64,000 bases of DNA, from NCBI GenBank assembly GCA_036380735.1, contig DASVEE010000043.1, positions 62,001 to 126,000 on the forward strand, read 5' to 3'. Below are positions 59,933 through 64,000 of this stretch, piece by piece. Position 1 is the stretch's first letter, and every line of letters starts with the position of its first letter. The position numbers were made by a program, and so were the translations under genes. This DNA comes from DASVEE01 sp036380735. Lineage in GTDB: Bacteria > Acidobacteriota > Thermoanaerobaculia > Gp7-AA8. The notes below the pieces were generated by a model. That model ran no database searches, was not told the DNA's origin, and saw only the letters and a program-made list of their open reading frames with translations.

Positions 59933-61852
59933 ATGTGGCGGACACGTCTGCAGCAGCGGCTTTTACTCCCCCTGGTTACGGTCGGCGCAGCAGCGTTGTT
60001 GAAGTACCTGCTGCAGCCGCTCATCGAGCACGAAAGCCCCTTCGTCCTCTTCTACGCGGCGGTCGTGCTGAGCGCGTGGTTCGGCGGCCTGACGGCGGGG
60101 ATCCTCGCCAGCCTGCTCTCCGCCGCCGTCACCGGGACGTTGTTCATGCAGCCCAGCGGCCTGGCGCTGCTCCAGGATCGCGGGCAACTGCTGCGACTCG
60201 TCATCTTCGCCGTCGAGACGTCGTGCATCAGCGTGCTTGCCGGACGGCTGCACTCGGCGCGGGCGCGGTCTCAGGCCGAGGCCAGCAGCCGCTCGGCGGC
60301 GGAGGAGCGGTTCCGCCTGCTCGTCGAGAGCGTGCAGGATTACGCCATCTTCATGCTCGACACGAACGGCACGATCCTCACCTGGAACCTCGGCGCCGCA
60401 CGCCTCAAAGGCTACGGCGCGGACGAGATCATCGGGCAGCACTTTTCGAAGTTCTACCCCGATGAGGACAATCAGGCGCGGAAACCGCAGCGTGAGCTGG
60501 AGATCGCTTCCCGCACCGGACGCTATGAAGAAGAAGGATGGCGCATCCGGAAGGACGGGACGCGCTTCTGGGCCAACGTCGTCATCACTGCACTGTACGA
60601 TTCGCACGGGCTGCGAGGCTTCGCGAAAGTCACGCGCGACATCACCGAGCGTCGCGAGGCTCTCGAACGCGAGCGTGCTGCACGTGAGGCGGCGGAGCAG
60701 TCGGCTCGCGAAAGTGTTGCCGCGCTGCGTCAGACCCAGCAGGCGAGTCGCGCGAAAGATGAATTCCTGACCACACTCTCACACGAGCTTCGCACCCCCA
60801 TGACGTCCATCCTCGGATGGGCGTCGATGATGAACGACGGCTCGCTGGATGGTGAGACGCAGAAGCTCGCGACGACGTCGATCCTGCAGAGCGCGCAGGC
60901 GCAGGCGCGGCTGATCGACGACATCCTCGACGTCTCCCGCGCCATCGTCGGCCGCCTGCAGCTCGAGCTCGAGGACGTCGACCTCGCCTCGGTGGCCAAC
61001 GACGTCGTGGCGAACATTCGCGCTGCCGCCGCGGCCAAGCAGATCCACCTCAGGCTCAACGTGCGCAGTGCGCCCGTGCTGCTGCGCGGCGACCGCCTGC
61101 GGTTGCAGCAGATCCTTTGGAACCTCGTCTCGAACGCCGTGAAGTTCACGCCCACCGGCGGCCAGGTGACGGTGACGGTGTACGCGACGGAGAACGACGG
61201 CGTCGTCTCCGTGCGCGACAACGGCGCCGGGATCCGGCCGGAGTTCCTGCCGTTCGTCTTCGGCCGCTTCACGCAGGCCGACAGCTCCAGCACGCGCAAC
61301 GCCGGTGGCCTCGGGCTCGGCCTCGCCATCGCGCAGGAGCTCGCGCAACTGCACGGCGGCTACGTGCAGGCGGAGAGCGCCGGCGAAGGCCGCGGCGCCA
61401 CGTTCACGCTGCGCATGCCGTTGCGGGCGGCCGAGGTGGAGGAGGCGCCGGCGACGGTGTCGCCGTTCGCCTATCCCGATCTCGCCGGAGCGACGGTGCT
61501 CGTCCTCGAGGACGACGCGAACGCGCGCGCGTTTCTCTCCGCGCTGGTGCGCTCGTGCGGAGGGTCGCCGCTGCGCGCGTCGTGCGTCGACGAAGCGCTG
61601 GCGATCGTCGACCAGCGCCACCCCGACCTCGTCCTGGCCGACATCGCCATGGCGGGCAAGGACGGCTTCGAGTTCATCCGCTCTCTCCGCGAGCGCGATC
61701 CGCACACGCCCGCCATCGCCGTGACCGCGATCTACACGAACGACGACGACCGCGACCGCCTGCTCGCCGCCGGCTTCAACGAGTACCGCCAGAAGCCGGT
61801 CGTGCCTCACGACCTCGCGTGGACAATGGCGCGTGTGAAGGGAGAGGCATAG
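59933..61852 (+). CDS. Hybrid sensor histidine kinase (DUF4118, PAS, HisKA, HATPase, receiver)
   Basis: The 639-residue kinase has a KdpD-like four-helix DUF4118 membrane region at about 10-105 (LLLPLVTVGAAALLKYLL, FVLFYAAVVLSAWFGGLTAGILASLLSA). A PAS domain follows (125-245, SVQDYAIFMLDTNGTILTWN), then the dimerisation helix with His in FLTTLSHELRTPMTSILGW (about 281). The HATPase domain has LVSNAVKFTP, VRDNGAGIRP and GLGLGLAIAQ. A C-terminal receiver has the phospho-acceptor in LVLADIAMAGKDG. It probably relays phosphate to the single receiver encoded next, with which it overlaps by one base. Confidence 0.93.
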   Translation: MWRTRLQQRLLLPLVTVGAAALLKYLLQPLIEHESPFVLFYAAVVLSAWFGGLTAGILASLLSAAVTGTLFMQPSGLALLQDRGQLLRLVIFAVETSCISVLAGRLHSARARSQAEASSRSAAEERFRLLVESVQDYAIFMLDTNGTILTWNLGAARLKGYGADEIIGQHFSKFYPDEDNQARKPQRELEIASRTGRYEEEGWRIRKDGTRFWANVVITALYDSHGLRGFAKVTRDITERREALERERAAREAAEQSARESVAALRQTQQASRAKDEFLTTLSHELRTPMTSILGWASMMNDGSLDGETQKLATTSILQSAQAQARLIDDILDVSRAIVGRLQLELEDVDLASVANDVVANIRAAAAAKQIHLRLNVRSAPVLLRGDRLRLQQILWNLVSNAVKFTPTGGQVTVTVYATENDGVVSVRDNGAGIRPEFLPFVFGRFTQADSSSTRNAGGLGLGLAIAQELAQLHGGYVQAESAGEGRGATFTLRMPLRAAEVEEAPATVSPFAYPDLAGATVLVLEDDANARAFLSALVRSCGGSPLRASCVDEALAIVDQRHPDLVLADIAMAGKDGFEFIRSLRERDPHTPAIAVTAIYTNDDDRDRLLAAGFNEYRQKPVVPHDLAWTMARVKGEA

Positions 61853-62229
61853 TGGCGAAGGTGCTCGTCGTCGAGGACGACTCCGCCGTGCAGCGCCTCA
61901 TCGCGACGATCCTCCGTCGCGAAAAGCTCGAGGTGTTCACCGCGAACGATGGCCTCGACGCCGTGCAGTGTCTGCAGACGACGCGCTTCGACCTCGTCGT
62001 GCTCGACCTGATGATGCCGCGCATGGACGGCTTCGCCCTGCTCGAGCATCTGCGCGAAGGAACCAGCGTCCGCCATGACGGTCCCGTCATCGTCATGACC
62101 GCGGCCGCCGATACGCTGGTGTCAAGACTGGACGGCACGCAGGTGCAGGCCGTGCTGCGCAAGCCGTTCGAAGTGGATCAGTTGGCGCTGCTGGTGCGGA
62201 GGACGCTGGAGGAAAAGGAACAGCCGTAG
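61852..62229 (+). CDS. Single-domain response regulator, partner of the hybrid kinase
   Basis: The 125-residue receiver starts at GTG 61852, overlapping the kinase TAG by one base (TAGTG), so the two are co-translated. It has the acidic EDD at 8-10, phospho-acceptor Asp52 (LVVLDLMMPRMDG), Thr in IVMTAAAD and Lys in VLRKPFEV. No output domain is present, so it may act through protein binding, as CheY-like and SpoF-like relays do. Confidence 0.92.
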   Translation: MAKVLVVEDDSAVQRLIATILRREKLEVFTANDGLDAVQCLQTTRFDLVVLDLMMPRMDGFALLEHLREGTSVRHDGPVIVMTAAADTLVSRLDGTQVQAVLRKPFEVDQLALLVRRTLEEKEQP

Positions 62230-62244
62230 GGCATCGGCCGTAGG

Positions 62245-62352
62245 GAGAATGAAGAATTTCGAATTTCGAATGAAGAAGTATGGTGGCGCTTCGCGCGGCA
62301 TTGTTTGAGGCGCGCCGCAATTCGCAATTCGCAATTCTAAATTCTTAATTCA
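62245..62352. repeat. Inverted short-unit array, TTTCGAA family, copy 2
   Basis: GAAGAATTTCGAATTTCGAA on the left; the right arm has changed to CAATTCGCAATTCGCAATTC and then TTAATTC. The GC-rich 50-base loop holds GGCGCTTCGCGCGGC. Compare 749-858. Confidence 0.78.
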
Positions 62353-62362
62353 CCCACCGCCC

Positions 62363-63793
62363 TCACTGCACCCACCCCGCCACCTTCTTCCCCACCGCCC
62401 CCACCCAGCTCTTGGCAATGTCCTGGTAGTACAGCGACGCCGTCTTCTGCACCGCATCGGCCAGCGATGGATACGGCGAAATGCGCTGCGCGAGCTCGCC
62501 CACCTTCATCCCTTTGCGCCGTGCGAGGACGACTTCCTCGATGACGGTGGAGGCGTTGGCGCAGATGGCGTGGGCGCCGAGGATTTTGCCGTTGGTGTCG
62601 CAGACGAACTTGATGAAGCCGGCGGTGGTACGGTCGACGACGGCGCGGTCGACGTCCGCCATCTCCACCTTGTACGTGCGCACGTTCTCCGCGCCGACGG
62701 CCTCGCGCGCCTGCGCTTCCGTCATCCCGATGTGTCCCACCTCGGGGTCGGTGAAGAGCGCCCACGGGATATCGTCGTAGCTCACCGGGGACTTGCCGGG
62801 GAAGAGGATGTTGCGCACGAGCTTCACCGCCTCGTACGCGGCGACGTGCGTGAACTGCAGCCCGCCGTGGATGTCGCCGGCCGCCCAGATGCGCGGCACG
62901 CTCGTCTGCAGGTACTTGTCGACCACCACCCACGACTTCTCGACCTTCACGCCGGCGGTGTCGAGCCCGAGGTTTTCGGTGTTCCCACGGCGTCCGGAGG
63001 CGACGAAGACCTCGTCGACGGTCAGCTCCTGCGACTCGCCATTGCGGTTCTCGATGCGCGCGATCTTCTTTCCGTCCTGCTTGCGGATCGACTTCACCGC
63101 CCAGCCGGTGCGCAGCGCGATCCCTTCGGCGTCGAGCAGATGGCGCACGCGCGCGATCACGTCGGCGTCTTCCTTGTTGATGATCTCGTCCATCATCTCC
63201 ACGACGGTGACGCGCGAGCCGAAGCGCGCGAACATCTGCGCGAACTCGATTCCGATGTAGCCGCCGCCGAGGATGAGGAGGGTGGGGGGGAACTCGTTCT
63301 GCTCGAGGAAGGAGACGTGATCCAGAAAGCCCGCTTCCTGCAGCCCTTCCACCGGCGGAATCGCCGTCCGCGCGCCGGTGGCGAGCACGATGTCTTTCGC
63401 CTTCAGAGTGCGTCCGGCAACTTCGACGGTATCGCGCGCCGTGAGCCGCGCCTTCCCCTCGATGACGTCGATCCCGAGCTTGCGGAACTTCTCGGGATCG
63501 TCGTGCACGCTGACGGTCTGCCGGGCGGCACGCATCGCGTCCATGATCGAGCGCGGCGAGAGCCGCGGCTCCACGCGCTCCAGCCCCCACGCATCTGCAT
63601 TCCGCATCTGATGCGCCAGCTTCGCCGTCGCCACGAGCGCCTTCGTCGGCACACACCCGGTCCACAGACAGTCGCCCCCGAGCGCCTCCCGCTCGATGAG
63701 CGCCACCCGCCGCCCCAGCCGCACACACCCGGAGGCAGTCACCAGACCAGCAGTCCCGCCACCAATGACGACGACGTCATACGTTTCAGGCAT
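62363..63793 (-). CDS. Pyridine nucleotide-disulfide oxidoreductase, class I (mercuric-reductase/lipoamide-dehydrogenase-like)
   Basis: The 476-residue FAD enzyme has the N-terminal FAD Rossmann (DVVVIGGGTAGLVTA) and the redox-active disulfide in GGDCLWTGCVPTKAL. The NAD(P) Rossmann (LLILGGGYIGIEFAQMFARFGSRVTVVE), the AAGD FAD site (RIWAAGDIHGG) and the dimerisation domain follow. The C-terminal active-site region reads AQRISPYPSLADAVQ, where classical lipoamide dehydrogenases have HAHPTxSE. That, and the absence of the C-terminal Cys pair of mercuric reductase, puts it in the uncharacterised SoxR-associated/MerA-like group. It is convergent with the receiver gene. Confidence 0.88.
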   Translation of the reverse strand: MPETYDVVVIGGGTAGLVTASGCVRLGRRVALIEREALGGDCLWTGCVPTKALVATAKLAHQMRNADAWGLERVEPRLSPRSIMDAMRAARQTVSVHDDPEKFRKLGIDVIEGKARLTARDTVEVAGRTLKAKDIVLATGARTAIPPVEGLQEAGFLDHVSFLEQNEFPPTLLILGGGYIGIEFAQMFARFGSRVTVVEMMDEIINKEDADVIARVRHLLDAEGIALRTGWAVKSIRKQDGKKIARIENRNGESQELTVDEVFVASGRRGNTENLGLDTAGVKVEKSWVVVDKYLQTSVPRIWAAGDIHGGLQFTHVAAYEAVKLVRNILFPGKSPVSYDDIPWALFTDPEVGHIGMTEAQAREAVGAENVRTYKVEMADVDRAVVDRTTAGFIKFVCDTNGKILGAHAICANASTVIEEVVLARRKGMKVGELAQRISPYPSLADAVQKTASLYYQDIAKSWVGAVGKKVAGWVQ

Positions 63794-63808
63794 GGGCGCA
63801 GTTTAGGT

Positions 63809-63926
63809 GAATGGGACCAATAGGACGAATAGGACCTATAGGACAGATAGGACAAACCTCCCGGCCATGGCCGCCGTCCCATTCGTCCTATCAGTCCTAT
63901 CCGTCCTATTCGTCCCATCGTTCCCC
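63809..63926. repeat. 9-bp-period inverted array overlapping a gene end
   Basis: Five left units, a loop CTCCCGGCCATGGCCGC, six right units and boundary CGTTCCCC. The right end encodes the last residues and stop of the next minus-strand gene. Confidence 0.9.
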
Positions 63927-64000
63927 TCTACGCACATACACCGTCACCTTCCTCTCCCTGGGGCCGTCCAGTTCCACGAAGTACACGCCCTGCCACGTGC
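63906..64000 (-). CDS. YjbQ/UPF0047-family protein, C-terminal fragment
   Basis: The visible C-terminus TWQGVYFVELDGPRERKVTVYV matches the conserved end of the YjbQ family (GTWQGIxLxExxGPRxRRVxV), including the strand that binds a conserved metal/phosphate region. The rest lies beyond the window. The last codons (RGERWDE, then TAG) are made of the boundary and first unit of the 9-bp array, so the natural C-terminus has been replaced or extended by the repeat. YjbQ proteins have weak thiamine-phosphate synthase activity; the role is unclear. Confidence 0.78.
   Translation of the reverse strand, partial: TWQGVYFVELDGPRERKVTVYVRRGERWDE

Overview
This is a GC-rich, gene-dense chromosomal segment from a Gram-negative (diderm) bacterium. 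Lipoproteins, a TonB-dependent receptor with an N-terminal carboxypeptidase-regulatory-like domain, a TonB C-terminal protein, a tricorn/S41 protease, an M28 peptidase fused to PDZ and TolB-like propeller repeats, and ABC exporter plus NtrC-type regulator modules together suggest Acidobacteriota (possibly the Thermoanaerobaculia/Vicinamibacteria side). That is inferred from gene content only; there is no rRNA or tRNA in the window.

Layout. 0-8.4 kb: truncated acetyltransferase, DinB/YfiT protein, lytic transglycosylase, DUF4142 lipoprotein, frameshifted TonB-like protein, chorismatase, secreted amidohydrolase, rifampicin-monooxygenase-like flavoprotein and a 42/43-bp minisatellite. 8.5-14.7 kb: tricorn-type protease, SDR and CAT-type amino-acid permease. 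14.9-22.4 kb: a MacB-like exporter (adaptor, ATPase, two FtsX-type permeases) followed by its probable NtrC-type regulator and histidine kinase. 22.4-33.4 kb: metal-binding protein, Tat aldo/keto reductase, epoxide-hydrolase remnant, LuxR-type regulator, methyltransferase, large secreted repeat protein and TonB-dependent receptor. 33.5-38.8 kb: DUF433/PIN-like toxin-antitoxin pair (toxin frameshifted), then a co-directional PspA / membrane coiled-coil / tandem-AAA / V4R cluster. 38.9-49.4 kb: polyphosphate kinase, receiver proteins, phosphatase, SDR, a BlaI-M56 signalling pair with two visible operator dyads, and a deoxyhypusine-synthase-like enzyme. 49.5-64 kb: M28 peptidase, a tightly overlapped TIR / MoxR ATPase / vWA / SLOG operon that looks like a conflict or NAD-signalling system, Cu/Zn superoxide dismutase, hybrid histidine kinase plus receiver, a pyridine-nucleotide disulfide oxidoreductase and the 3' end of a YjbQ-type gene.

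The most striking property is in the gaps. Most intergenic spaces of about 80 bp or more hold an element made of very short tandem units on one strand, a small loop, and the same units inverted. The main family is a 9-bp period built on ATAGGAC plus two variable bases (about 19 copies, several bounded by GGGAACG/CGTTCCC). A second family has a 7-bp period (GGTTTTC/GGTTGTC or CGTTTTC/CGTTGTC; seven full copies and a fragment). Rarer families use TTTCGAA-like and GGGCTCA units. In four places the repeat supplies the stop codon of the adjoining gene, and a related 9-bp pattern sits in frame inside the vWA gene. These arrays, and the TIR/MoxR/vWA/SLOG operon, are the two leads I consider most likely to be new.
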